A stretch of DNA of 6,860 nt from an uncultured Clostridia bacterium. GTDB taxonomy: Bacteria > Bacillota > Clostridia > Christensenellales > Borkfalkiaceae. The notes under the pieces are model-generated. The model had not been told where the DNA came from and searched no databases. It saw nothing but the letters and a program-made list of their open reading frames with translations. This document shows positions 1 to 6,428 of the stretch, piece by piece; position 1 is the first letter of the stretch, and each line of letters starts with the position of its first letter. Location: NCBI GenBank assembly GCA_946624395.1, contig CAMORY010000094.1, forward strand, positions 1-6,860, written 5' to 3'. The position numbers and the translations under genes were made by a program.

Positions 1-1407
1 GAAGCGGGGGGTATAACCCAGCGCATAGGCGCTTATACCGTTTCGGTCGGCGGCAATCAGATAACCTTTTTGGATACCCCGGGGCACGCGGCGTTTACGG
101 CTATGCGTGCGCGCGGCGCGCAGGCGACGGATATCGCCGTGTTAGTCGTTGCGGCGGACGACGGAATTATGCCGCAGACCGTCGAAGCGATAAATCACGC
201 CAAGGCTGCTAACGTTCCGATAATAGTCGCCGTAAACAAGATGGATAAGCCCGAAGCCAACGTCGAAAGGGTAAAACAGCAACTGACCGAACACGGGCTT
301 TTGCCTGAAGACTGGGGCGGGGACGCTATAATCTGCCCCGTTTCGGCAAAGACGGGCGAAGGGTTCGACGGGCTGTTAGAGAGCATCAATTTAGTTGCGG
401 AAATAAAAGACCTTAAAGCCAACCCCAACCGTATGGCAAAGGGTGTGGTTATAGAAGCCAAACTCGACGCGGCAAAAGGACCTATCGCCACGGTGCTTAT
501 TCAGAACGGTACTTTAAAAATCGCCGATAACGTTATAGTCGGCACGGCAACGGGTAAAATCCGTGCCATGACTGACGACAAGGGCAGAAAAGTTTCCGCC
601 GCAGGTCCGTCCGTTCCCGTTTCCATAATGGGGCTTGACGACGTTCCGAATTCGGGCGATATTCTTTACGCGGTGGAACAGGACAAACTTATGAAACTCG
701 TCGCCGAAGAAAGAAAGAACAAAGAACGTGAAAATATGATAAAAGCGTCGGCTAAAATCACGCTGGACGACGTGTTCGACAGGATTGCCGAAGGCGAAAT
801 CAAGGGGCTTAACGTTATCGTTAAAGCCGACGTTCAGGGTTCTGTCGAAGCGGTTAAATCTTCGCTTGAAAAACTTTCGAACGACCAAGTTAAGGTCAAC
901 GTTATACACGCGCAGGCGGGCGCTATTAAGGAAAGCGACATTATGCTTGCGGAATCTTCCAACGCTATAATTATCGGCTTTAACGTGCGCCCCGATTCCA
1001 ACGCGAAGCAAATAGCGGAACACAGCGGCGTGGATATAAAACTCTACAGAGTTATTTACGAAGCGATAGAAGACGTCGAAAAGGCGCTTAAAGGTATGCT
1101 TGCGCCCAAGATTTCCGAAGTGTATCTCGGCAAAGCCGAAGTTCGTGAAGTATTCAAGATTTCGGGCGTCGGGCAGGTTGCAGGGTGCTACGTCGTCGAA
1201 GGCAAAATCCTTCGCAGCGGCAAACTTCGCATATACCGCGACGACGTTATGATAACCGAAGGCAACGTGTTGCAGTTAAAGCGCTTTAAAGACGACGTAA
1301 AGGAAGTCGCGCAAGGCTACGAGTGCGGTATTTCCATCGAGAAATTCAACGATATAAAAGTCGGCGACTTTATAGAGTGTTATCAGATAGAAGAAGAAAA
1401 ACAGTAA
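1..1407 (+). CDS. infB: Translation initiation factor IF-2, 5'-truncated by window edge
   Basis: IF2 is the GTPase that brings fMet-tRNA to the 30S P site and promotes 50S joining. The reading frame is open from base 1, so the start lies to the left. 468 codons remain, ending in TAA. The window opens in switch I (GGITQRIGAY, local residues 3-12, with the conserved Thr6). It continues with G3 DTPGH (25-29, including the GTPase-essential His29), G4 NKMD (79-82) and G5 SAK (115-117). The P-loop (G1) and the variable N-terminal region are missing only because of the cut. After the G domain come the domain II beta barrel, a Lys/Glu-rich linker helix (about 232-250), domain III, and the C-terminal domain that binds the fMet-tRNA acceptor end, closing with the family-typical GYECGISIEKFNDIKVGD. 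It is the first visible gene of the rbfA-nrnA-truB-ribF operon; rbfA begins 1 nt after its stop. The family assignment is certain. Confidence 0.98.
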   Translation, partial: EAGGITQRIGAYTVSVGGNQITFLDTPGHAAFTAMRARGAQATDIAVLVVAADDGIMPQTVEAINHAKAANVPIIVAVNKMDKPEANVERVKQQLTEHGLLPEDWGGDAIICPVSAKTGEGFDGLLESINLVAEIKDLKANPNRMAKGVVIEAKLDAAKGPIATVLIQNGTLKIADNVIVGTATGKIRAMTDDKGRKVSAAGPSVPVSIMGLDDVPNSGDILYAVEQDKLMKLVAEERKNKERENMIKASAKITLDDVFDRIAEGEIKGLNVIVKADVQGSVEAVKSSLEKLSNDQVKVNVIHAQAGAIKESDIMLAESSNAIIIGFNVRPDSNAKQIAEHSGVDIKLYRVIYEAIEDVEKALKGMLAPKISEVYLGKAEVREVFKISGVGQVAGCYVVEGKILRSGKLRIYRDDVMITEGNVLQLKRFKDDVKEVAQGYECGISIEKFNDIKVGDFIECYQIEEEKQ

Positions 1408-1408
1408 T

Positions 1409-1783
1409 ATGAAAAAACGCACGGGCGCTGTTTCGCGTACGGATAGATTAAACAGCGAATTTAAAAAGGAAATTTACGAAATAATTTTAAGGCGACTTAA
1501 CGATACCGATATTACCGAAATGGTTTCGGTAATGAAGGTGGACGTCAGTCGCGACCTTTCAAGCGCAAAAGTGTTCGTAAGCGTGTTTTCCAAAGACGAA
1601 GAAAAGAAACTAAAGACTTTCGACGCGATAAAGAGAAACGCTAAACGCATACGCTACGAACTAGGCGGCGCTATGCGAATACGCACCGTACCAGAGCTAT
1701 CTTTCGTGCTTGACGATTCTATGGAATACGGCGACAAGATGAACAGACTTTTCGCCCAAATAGAACGGGGGGAAAACAAATGA
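1409..1783 (+). CDS. rbfA: Ribosome-binding factor A (30S maturation factor)
   Basis: RbfA is a small single KH-domain protein that binds the immature 30S subunit near 16S rRNA helix 1. It assists 5'-end processing and is needed for growth in the cold. The 124-residue length is typical. Family signatures are present: an N-terminal basic helix (RTDRLNSEFKKEIYEII, about 10-26), the RDLSSAKVFVSV strand (about 48-59), and the C-terminal helix-turn and strand containing RIRTVPELSFVLDDSMEYG (about 90-108). The ATG lies 1 nt after the infB stop (TAA-T-ATG). Only a weak purine run (AGAAGAAG, about 1389-1396) precedes it, so translation probably depends on ribosomes finishing infB. Its stop overlaps the start of nrnA. 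infB-rbfA adjacency is conserved across bacteria, which supports the call. Confidence 0.97.
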   Translation: MKKRTGAVSRTDRLNSEFKKEIYEIILRRLNDTDITEMVSVMKVDVSRDLSSAKVFVSVFSKDEEKKLKTFDAIKRNAKRIRYELGGAMRIRTVPELSFVLDDSMEYGDKMNRLFAQIERGENK

Positions 1784-2742
1784 TAACCCTTTTTGAACTT
1801 TCCCAAAAACTGCTGAAAGAAAAGAGCGCGGCGCTTTTTTGCCACGCCCGCCCCGACGGGGATACGATAGGTTCTGCGTGCGCATTAAAACTCGCGCTGA
1901 AAGTCAAGGGCGTTGCGGCGCAGGTGTTCTGCACCGACCCCGTGCCGGAAAAATATCTGTTTTTGGAAGAAGCAAACAAGATTATCACCGAGTATTCGGG
2001 CAATTTTTCGGAATTTTCCGCGCTTATCGCCATAGATAACGCGGAAATAACCCGTCTCGGCGACTTTGCCGAAGCGTTTATTAAACACAAAAACACCTAT
2101 TCAATCGACCACCACTCGTCAAACACACGCTACGCTAAAATCAATTACGTGGAAAGTAGGTCAAGCAACGCGGAAAACGTGTTCGCACTTATTTCGGAGA
2201 TGGGCATTGCAATCGACGCGGAAATGGCAAACCTTCTCGCTTTGGGCGTTATGACGGACACGGGCGGTTTCCGCCACAAAAACGTCAGCGCGCAGACTTT
2301 TTACGACGCGGCGCGCCTTATCTCTTTCGGCGCGGATATGAATAACCTGTATTTTCACGCGTTTACACGTCAGAGCAAGGAACGCGCAAAACTGTTCGGA
2401 AAAACTATGACGGATATCCGCTATTTTAACGGCGGCAGAATAGCCGTTGCAAGCGTGCTGCTTAAAGATTTCAAGAATACGGGCGCAAAGCAGGAAGAAA
2501 CGGAAGGGTTTATCGACTTCGTTATGGGCGTCGACGGTGTGGAAGTCGGCGCTTGCGTAATGGAAACGGACAGCAATAAATTCAAAATCAGTCTGCGTTC
2601 TAAAGGGGTGGACGTGAACGCTATTGCGGCGGTATTCGGCGGCGGCGGACACCGCTTGGCGAGCGGCTGTAAGATAACGGGCGATTACGAAGAAGCGGTC
2701 GATAGGCTTGTCGTTGCGATAAGCAAATATTTAGAAGACTGA
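1780..2742 (+). CDS. nrnA: DHH/DHHA1 phosphoesterase, NrnA-type oligoribonuclease/pAp phosphatase
   Basis: NrnA-type enzymes degrade 2-5 nt RNA fragments and dephosphorylate 3'-phosphoadenosine 5'-phosphate in the cytoplasm, using two Mn2+ ions. The 320-residue length is normal. The DHH domain shows motif I HARPDGD (22-28, metal ligands His22, Asp26, Asp28), motif II Asp86 in AIDNAE, the signature DHH at 110-112, and motif IV Asp160 in TDTGGF. The DHHA1 substrate-binding domain carries SLRSKGVDVN (271-280) and GGGGH (287-291). The commoner motif II is D-x-S/G-D; here the second acidic residue is Glu (DNAE). The ATG overlaps the rbfA stop (ATGA). A G-run (GGGGGGA, 1767-1773) about 6 nt upstream is a plausible Shine-Dalgarno. 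The position between rbfA and truB is the usual Firmicutes place for this gene. The exact substrate (nanoRNA, pAp, or cyclic dinucleotide breakdown products) cannot be decided from sequence alone. Confidence 0.93.
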   Translation: MITLFELSQKLLKEKSAALFCHARPDGDTIGSACALKLALKVKGVAAQVFCTDPVPEKYLFLEEANKIITEYSGNFSEFSALIAIDNAEITRLGDFAEAFIKHKNTYSIDHHSSNTRYAKINYVESRSSNAENVFALISEMGIAIDAEMANLLALGVMTDTGGFRHKNVSAQTFYDAARLISFGADMNNLYFHAFTRQSKERAKLFGKTMTDIRYFNGGRIAVASVLLKDFKNTGAKQEETEGFIDFVMGVDGVEVGACVMETDSNKFKISLRSKGVDVNAIAAVFGGGGHRLASGCKITGDYEEAVDRLVVAISKYLED

Positions 2743-2743
2743 A

Positions 2744-3592
2744 ATGAAAGGTTTTATCAACATAAACAAGGCGGCGGGCAAATCGTCGGCGCAGGCGGTG
2801 GCGGCGGTAAAAAGGCTGTTTCAAGTGCCTTGCGGGCATATGGGTACGTTAGACCCTATGGCGACGGGCGTTCTGCCCGTGGGGCTTTATAAAACTACAA
2901 GGCTTTTCCCGTACCTTTTGGATAAAACCAAAACCTACCGCGCGCGGTTTTTGTTCGGCGTTTCTACCGACACGCTGGACACGACGGGCAAAACCGTTGC
3001 GACTACCGACGTCGTTCCCGACGAAAAAGAGATTATTGCCGCGCTTAAGTGTTTTACGGGTAAAATAGAACAAGTACCGCCTAACTATTCGGCAAAGTGC
3101 GTAAACGGCAAAAGGGGCTACCAACTTGCCCGCCGCGGCGTGGAATTTTCACTTGCGGCAAAGACTGTGGAAATAACCGATTTTTCGCTTATCAAGCGGG
3201 TTTCCGAAAAAGAGTACGAGTTTGAAATTACCTGTAAGGGCGGTACGTATATACGTTCCCTTGCACGGGATTTGGGCGAAAAGTGCGCGTCGCTTGCGAT
3301 AATGAGCGGGCTCACCCGCACGGCGAGCGGCAAGTTCACTTTAGATAATTCCGTATCGGTCGACGAACTGTTAAGTTCCGATACGCCCGAAAAATTTATA
3401 ATCCCCGCCGACTTTGCGGTGGATTACGAAAAACTTGTTTTAACTGAAAGTCAGGCGAAAAAGATTCTGGACGGCGTGTACGAAGACTACGGTTTTAACG
3501 ACGGCGTTTACAGAGTATATAACGGTTCTGATTTTTGGGGAATCGGCGAAACCAAAGAAGGAAGGTTGAAAATAAAAGCGTATGTCAGGTAA
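2744..3592 (+). CDS. truB: tRNA pseudouridine(55) synthase TruB
   Basis: TruB converts U55 in the T-loop of nearly all elongator tRNAs to pseudouridine and also acts as a tRNA chaperone. The 282-residue length is close to the family norm. The catalytic motif is GHMGTLDPMATGVLPV (31-46), with nucleophile Asp37 and His32. Other conserved elements are Tyr65 in KTYRAR, the PPNYSAKCVNGKRGY segment (112-126), and GTYIRSLARDLG (168-179) with Arg171, which contacts the nucleophile. Residues from about 225 to the end form a short PUA-like C-terminal domain. Met33 sits where Thr is usual in GHTGTLDP, a mild deviation. The ATG follows the nrnA stop by 1 nt (TGA-A-ATG) with only a weak upstream AGAAG, suggesting coupling. 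The last 11 nt overlap ribF in another frame. Confidence 0.97.
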   Translation: MKGFININKAAGKSSAQAVAAVKRLFQVPCGHMGTLDPMATGVLPVGLYKTTRLFPYLLDKTKTYRARFLFGVSTDTLDTTGKTVATTDVVPDEKEIIAALKCFTGKIEQVPPNYSAKCVNGKRGYQLARRGVEFSLAAKTVEITDFSLIKRVSEKEYEFEITCKGGTYIRSLARDLGEKCASLAIMSGLTRTASGKFTLDNSVSVDELLSSDTPEKFIIPADFAVDYEKLVLTESQAKKILDGVYEDYGFNDGVYRVYNGSDFWGIGETKEGRLKIKAYVR

Positions 3593-4463
3593 AATTTTAA
3601 CGCCCACCGTCGTGGCTTTAGGGTATTTCGACAGCGTTCATTTGGGGCACAGGAAGGTTATCGAAAGCGCGCAGGCGCTTGCTAAAGAACTGTCGGCAAC
3701 GACTACCGTGTTAACGTTCGACGGAAACTTGCGCGCAACGCTTTCGCGCCGCGCGGATAAGTTCGTGTATTCGGTTAAAGAACGCACGGAAATATTGAAA
3801 GAAATGGGCGTGGATAACGTGTTCGTGCAGTCGGTCGACTTTAATTTCCTTTCTATGGGTAAACTCGCCTTTTTAAACTGGCTTAACAAAAAACTCGATA
3901 TAAAGGGCTACGTTTGCGGTAAGGACTATAAGTTCGGCAAGTTCGCCAAAGGCAATTTAGAAGACCTTACAAAATACGCGGAAACCAACTCGCAGGCGTT
4001 AAAAATCGTCGACACGCTGGAAGAAGACGGCAAAAAAGTCTCCACTTCGCGCATCAAAATTCTGCTTTCCGCGGGCGATATCGCGGGCGCGAACGCGCTT
4101 CTCGGCAGACCGTTTTCCATAACGGGCAAAGTGGTGAAAGACAGGGGCGTAGGTACGACTTTAGGCTTTCCTACCGCCAACCTTAAACTTGAAAAGCACA
4201 AACAGCCCTTGCACGAAGGCGTGTACGCGGGGCACGTGTTTTTAGACGGCAAAAAATTCGACGCGATAATAAATTTCGGTTCGCGCCCCACGTTCGGCGG
4301 CACGGAAACGGTGATAGAAGCGCATATCGCGGGCTTTGACGGCGACTTATACGATAAGGAAATAACCTTGTTTTTCGACGCATATTTGCGTGAAATACGC
4401 AAGTTTTTCAGCGAAGAAGAACTTAAAAAACAGTTGGCTATCGACCTTGCTTCAATCAAATAA
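3582..4463 (+). CDS. ribF: Bifunctional riboflavin kinase / FMN adenylyltransferase (FAD synthetase)
   Basis: RibF phosphorylates riboflavin to FMN and then adenylylates FMN to FAD. The 293 residues comprise an N-terminal nucleotidyltransferase domain (about 8-155) and a C-terminal riboflavin kinase barrel (about 172-290). The adenylyltransferase domain has GYFDSVHLGH (14-23, HxGH at 20-23), GKDYKFG (113-119) and STSRI (154-158, the ISSTRI-like motif). The kinase domain has TLGFPTANL (193-201), NFGSRPTFGG (231-240), Glu246 at the catalytic-base position, and FDGDLY (252-257). Two motifs deviate: FDS replaces FDG, and TFDGNL (45-50) stands where T-F-x-P-H-P is usual. An in-frame TAA at 3573-3575 means ATG 3582 is the most upstream possible start. 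A purine-rich GAAGGAAGG (3557-3565) lies 16 nt upstream, farther than ideal. The start lies inside the truB end, an 11-nt overlap. The next gene is not rpsO, unlike in many Firmicutes. Confidence 0.95.
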   Translation: MSGKILTPTVVALGYFDSVHLGHRKVIESAQALAKELSATTTVLTFDGNLRATLSRRADKFVYSVKERTEILKEMGVDNVFVQSVDFNFLSMGKLAFLNWLNKKLDIKGYVCGKDYKFGKFAKGNLEDLTKYAETNSQALKIVDTLEEDGKKVSTSRIKILLSAGDIAGANALLGRPFSITGKVVKDRGVGTTLGFPTANLKLEKHKQPLHEGVYAGHVFLDGKKFDAIINFGSRPTFGGTETVIEAHIAGFDGDLYDKEITLFFDAYLREIRKFFSEEELKKQLAIDLASIK

Positions 4464-4466
4464 ATT

Positions 4467-5315
4467 ATGGGTATAAAATTCGGTCCGAGCGGAAATTCGC
4501 AGGCGTTTTTTGACGCGGGTTATAATAAAAGCGAAGATTCCGCTAAATGGGTTAAAAATTTAGGGCTCGATTGCTTTGAATATTCTTTCGGGCGCGGCGT
4601 AAATCTTTCGGACGGCAAGGCAAAGCAACTTGCCGCGGCGTTTAGGGCTGCGGGTGTGGAAATAAGCGTTCACGCGCCGTACTATATTAACCTTGCTAAC
4701 CCCGATGACGATATGGCGGAAAAGTCCATAGGCTATATAATAGATTCCGCAAAAAAGGTGGTTTTGCTGGGCGGAAACAGAGTGGTTTTTCACCCCGCAA
4801 GTCAGGGCAAAGCCGAGCGGGAAGACGCGGTGGCGCTGACCAAAAAGCGGTTTAACCTTTTATGCGACAGGATATATTCCGCGGGGCTTGAAAAGGTGAT
4901 GTTTTGCCCCGAAACTATGGGCAAAATCGCCCAGATAGGCACGGTAGAAGAAATTACCGGATTTTGCAAGACCGATAAGGTTTTTACGCCGTGCGTGGAT
5001 TTCGGGCACGTGAACGCGCGGGGGCAAGGCTGCCTTAAAACCCAAGCGGACTACGAAAAACTTTTGTCTTTTATGATAAGCGAACTCGGCTTTGAACGTA
5101 TGAAAGACTTTCACGTGCATTTTTCGAAGATAGAATATTCCGCCCGCGGGGAAGTGAAACACTTAACTTTTGAAGATGAAGTTTACGGACCGGAATTTGC
5201 TCCGCTAAGCGCGGCGCTTAAAAAATTCGGGCTACAGCCGTATATCGTCTGCGAATCTGCGGGGACACAGGATATAGACGCGCTTTCGATGCGGAAAATA
5301 TATTACAATAATTGA
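4467..5315 (+). CDS. nfo: Endonuclease IV-like (Nfo/AP endonuclease family 2) TIM-barrel protein
   Basis: Nfo enzymes cut DNA 5' of abasic sites using three Zn2+ ions in a TIM barrel. The 282-residue length is right, and the N-terminus (KFGPSGNS) resembles Firmicutes and archaeal members. Candidate metal ligands, by comparison with E. coli Nfo, are His69 (VHAPYYINL), His109 (VVFHPAS), Glu149 (CPETMGK), Asp178 and His181 (VDFGHVNARG), His216 (FHVHFSK) and Glu263 (IVCES). The Asp229-x-His231 pair of E. coli is not present as such; the region reads GEVKH (228-232, Glu229 and His232). This belongs to a divergent subfamily or an enzyme with an altered third metal site, so AP endonuclease activity is likely but not assured; a sugar isomerase-like function is the alternative for this fold. 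It begins 3 nt after the ribF stop, in the same frame, with no Shine-Dalgarno. The last codons are unusually AT-rich and overlap a promoter. Confidence 0.85.
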   Translation: MGIKFGPSGNSQAFFDAGYNKSEDSAKWVKNLGLDCFEYSFGRGVNLSDGKAKQLAAAFRAAGVEISVHAPYYINLANPDDDMAEKSIGYIIDSAKKVVLLGGNRVVFHPASQGKAEREDAVALTKKRFNLLCDRIYSAGLEKVMFCPETMGKIAQIGTVEEITGFCKTDKVFTPCVDFGHVNARGQGCLKTQADYEKLLSFMISELGFERMKDFHVHFSKIEYSARGEVKHLTFEDEVYGPEFAPLSAALKKFGLQPYIVCESAGTQDIDALSMRKIYYNN

Positions 5316-5340
5316 CTTAAAAGTAAAATTTTGTTAGAAT
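5312..5340 (+). promoter_or_regulatory. Near-consensus sigma-A/sigma-70 promoter with extended -10
   Basis: The -35 box TTGACT (5312-5317) matches TTGACA at 5 of 6 bases. A 17-bp spacer leads to the -10 box TAGAAT (5335-5340), 5 of 6 to TATAAT. TG at 5332-5333 gives an extended -10. The 17 bases before the -35 (about 5295-5311) are almost pure A/T, like an UP element. The -35 contains the stop codon (TGA 5313-5315) of the preceding gene. RNA would start around 5346-5348, essentially on the ATG of the M24 peptidase gene. This is seen in sequence; activity is inferred. Confidence 0.75.
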
Positions 5341-5344
5341 AAAT

Positions 5345-6397
5345 ATGCGTATGGAAAAACCTACCGTAAAAAGCGGACAATGTTTTTTGATAAAGGACAG
5401 ACTGTTAAGGCGTTATTTAAGCGGCGTTGATATCGCGGAAGGGTTTTTAATATACGGCGCGCAGAAAATTTACTTTACCGATATGCGCTACTTTTCCGCG
5501 GCAAAGGGTAAACTTGCCCGTACGGAATACACGGCGGCGGCGCTTAAGGACTTTAGCGACGTGGCAGAAGTTGTACGTAAAAACGGCGTACGTACCGTGT
5601 ATATAGATTACAAAACCACAACGCTATCGGAGTACGAAGAATATAAAAAGTTTTTCGGCGATATAAAGGACTGTTCGGAAATCCTTGCCGAGTGCCGCAC
5701 TATAAAAAGTCGGGAAGAACTTGACAGCATAAAAGCGGCTTGCGAGATTTCGGAAAGGGCGGTAAAAGACGCGTTCGGCGTGTTGCGCGAAGGGATTACC
5801 GAAAAGGAATTAAAAACCTTTTTGGAAAGCCGTATGGTGGCTTTGGGCGCGGAAGATATGGCGTTCGACACGATAGTTGCGTTCGGCAAAAATTCCGCCG
5901 TTCCGCATCACGAAACGGGCAAAGCGGCACTTGTAAAAAATCAGGTCGTGTTAATAGATACGGGCTGTATCGTAAACGGATATTGTTCGGATATAACGCG
6001 CACGGCGTTTTTCGGCGAGCCGGACGACGAGTTTTTAAACGTTTACGACGCGGTGCTTAACGCCAACCTGAAAGCGGAAAGCGAAATTTGCGCTGGGATA
6101 ACGGGCAAAGCCGCGGACAAGATTGCGCGGGACGAACTTGAAAACCGCGGCTACGGGGAATACTTTACCCACTCTTTGGGGCACGGCGTAGGGCTTGAAA
6201 TTCACGAAAACCCCTATCTTTCGCCCAAGTCCGACGAAACGCTTTGCGAAAATGCGGTATTTACCGTAGAACCCGGGGTGTATATAGAAGGCAAGTTCGG
6301 GATAAGGATAGAAGATACCTGCGTTATGGAAAACGGCAGGGCGAAAAGACTAATGAGCGACGATAAAAAACCGCTGATAATAAAGGCGGAAAAATAA
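5345..6397 (+). CDS. M24-family aminopeptidase, Xaa-Pro peptidase (YqhT/YpdF-like)
   Basis: These cytoplasmic metallopeptidases remove residues N-terminal to proline (aminopeptidase P) or split Xaa-Pro dipeptides (prolidase), using two Mn2+ or Co2+ ions. The 350 residues comprise a creatinase-like N-domain (about 10-120) and a pita-bread catalytic domain (about 125-345). The five metal ligands are intact: Asp205 (LIDTG), Asp216 (SDITRT), His280 (GHGVGLEIHE), Glu309 (VEPGVY) and Glu323 (RIEDT). His188 (VPHH) and His287 are the conserved catalytic histidines. Length and context match Bacillus YqhT, which also lies next to efp. The N-domain carries FLIYGAQKIYFTDMRYF, a shortened form of the usual substrate-loop region. 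There is no signal peptide or membrane segment. ATG 5345 was chosen; ATG 5351 (Met3) is equally possible. Neither has a Shine-Dalgarno, and the promoter predicts a leaderless message. The choice between aminopeptidase P and prolidase cannot be made from sequence. Confidence 0.93.
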   Translation: MRMEKPTVKSGQCFLIKDRLLRRYLSGVDIAEGFLIYGAQKIYFTDMRYFSAAKGKLARTEYTAAALKDFSDVAEVVRKNGVRTVYIDYKTTTLSEYEEYKKFFGDIKDCSEILAECRTIKSREELDSIKAACEISERAVKDAFGVLREGITEKELKTFLESRMVALGAEDMAFDTIVAFGKNSAVPHHETGKAALVKNQVVLIDTGCIVNGYCSDITRTAFFGEPDDEFLNVYDAVLNANLKAESEICAGITGKAADKIARDELENRGYGEYFTHSLGHGVGLEIHENPYLSPKSDETLCENAVFTVEPGVYIEGKFGIRIEDTCVMENGRAKRLMSDDKKPLIIKAEK

Positions 6398-6406
6398 AAG
6401 AGATAC

Positions 6407-6412
6407 TATAAT
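6407..6412 (+). promoter_or_regulatory. Possible -10 box upstream of efp
   Basis: A perfect TATAAT lies in the 31-nt gap between the peptidase gene and efp. No -35 box is visible at 16-18 bp, where the sequence reads around AAGGCGG, and there is no TG extension. RNA from it would begin near 6419, inside the efp Shine-Dalgarno, so it would destroy the very signal it should serve. It is probably a chance match in AT-rich spacer, or a weak auxiliary promoter. Confidence 0.2.
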
Positions 6413-6414
6413 TC

Positions 6415-6420
6415 AAGGAG
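6415..6420 (+). promoter_or_regulatory. Shine-Dalgarno sequence of efp
   Basis: AAGGAG sits 8 nt before ATG 6429, which is ideal spacing. It is the strongest ribosome-binding site in the window, fixes the efp start, and contrasts with its neighbours, which have weak or no such signal. It fits the need for high EF-P levels. Confidence 0.9.
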
Positions 6421-6428
6421 AAAAAATT

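Noticed and set aside
514..1023. 169-codon open frame on the minus strand inside infB
   Set aside because: It is the reverse complement of conserved infB domains; strong codon bias suppresses stops in that frame. The translation is Arg/Phe/His-rich with no recognisable domain and no ribosome-binding site.
2161..2652. 163-codon minus-strand open frame inside nrnA
   Set aside because: It is a shadow of a well-conserved DHH/DHHA1 gene with no start signal or recognisable protein features.
3926..4459. 177-codon minus-strand open frame inside ribF
   Set aside because: It lies wholly opposite conserved RibF motifs. The Ser/Lys/Leu-rich translation resembles antisense of codon-biased DNA, not a protein.
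5316..5344. Intrinsic terminator after the nfo-like gene
   Set aside because: The only symmetry is AAAATTTT at 5325-5332; there is no GC-rich stem followed by a T-run. The segment is better explained as a promoter spacer.
5740..6060. 106-codon plus-strand frame inside the M24 peptidase gene
   Set aside because: It is out of frame with an intact metallopeptidase. The Arg/Gly-rich product is typical of a frame-shifted reading.
6398..6428. Terminator or riboswitch between the peptidase gene and efp
   Set aside because: 31 nt is too short for a riboswitch, and no hairpin is visible, so the two genes probably share a transcript.
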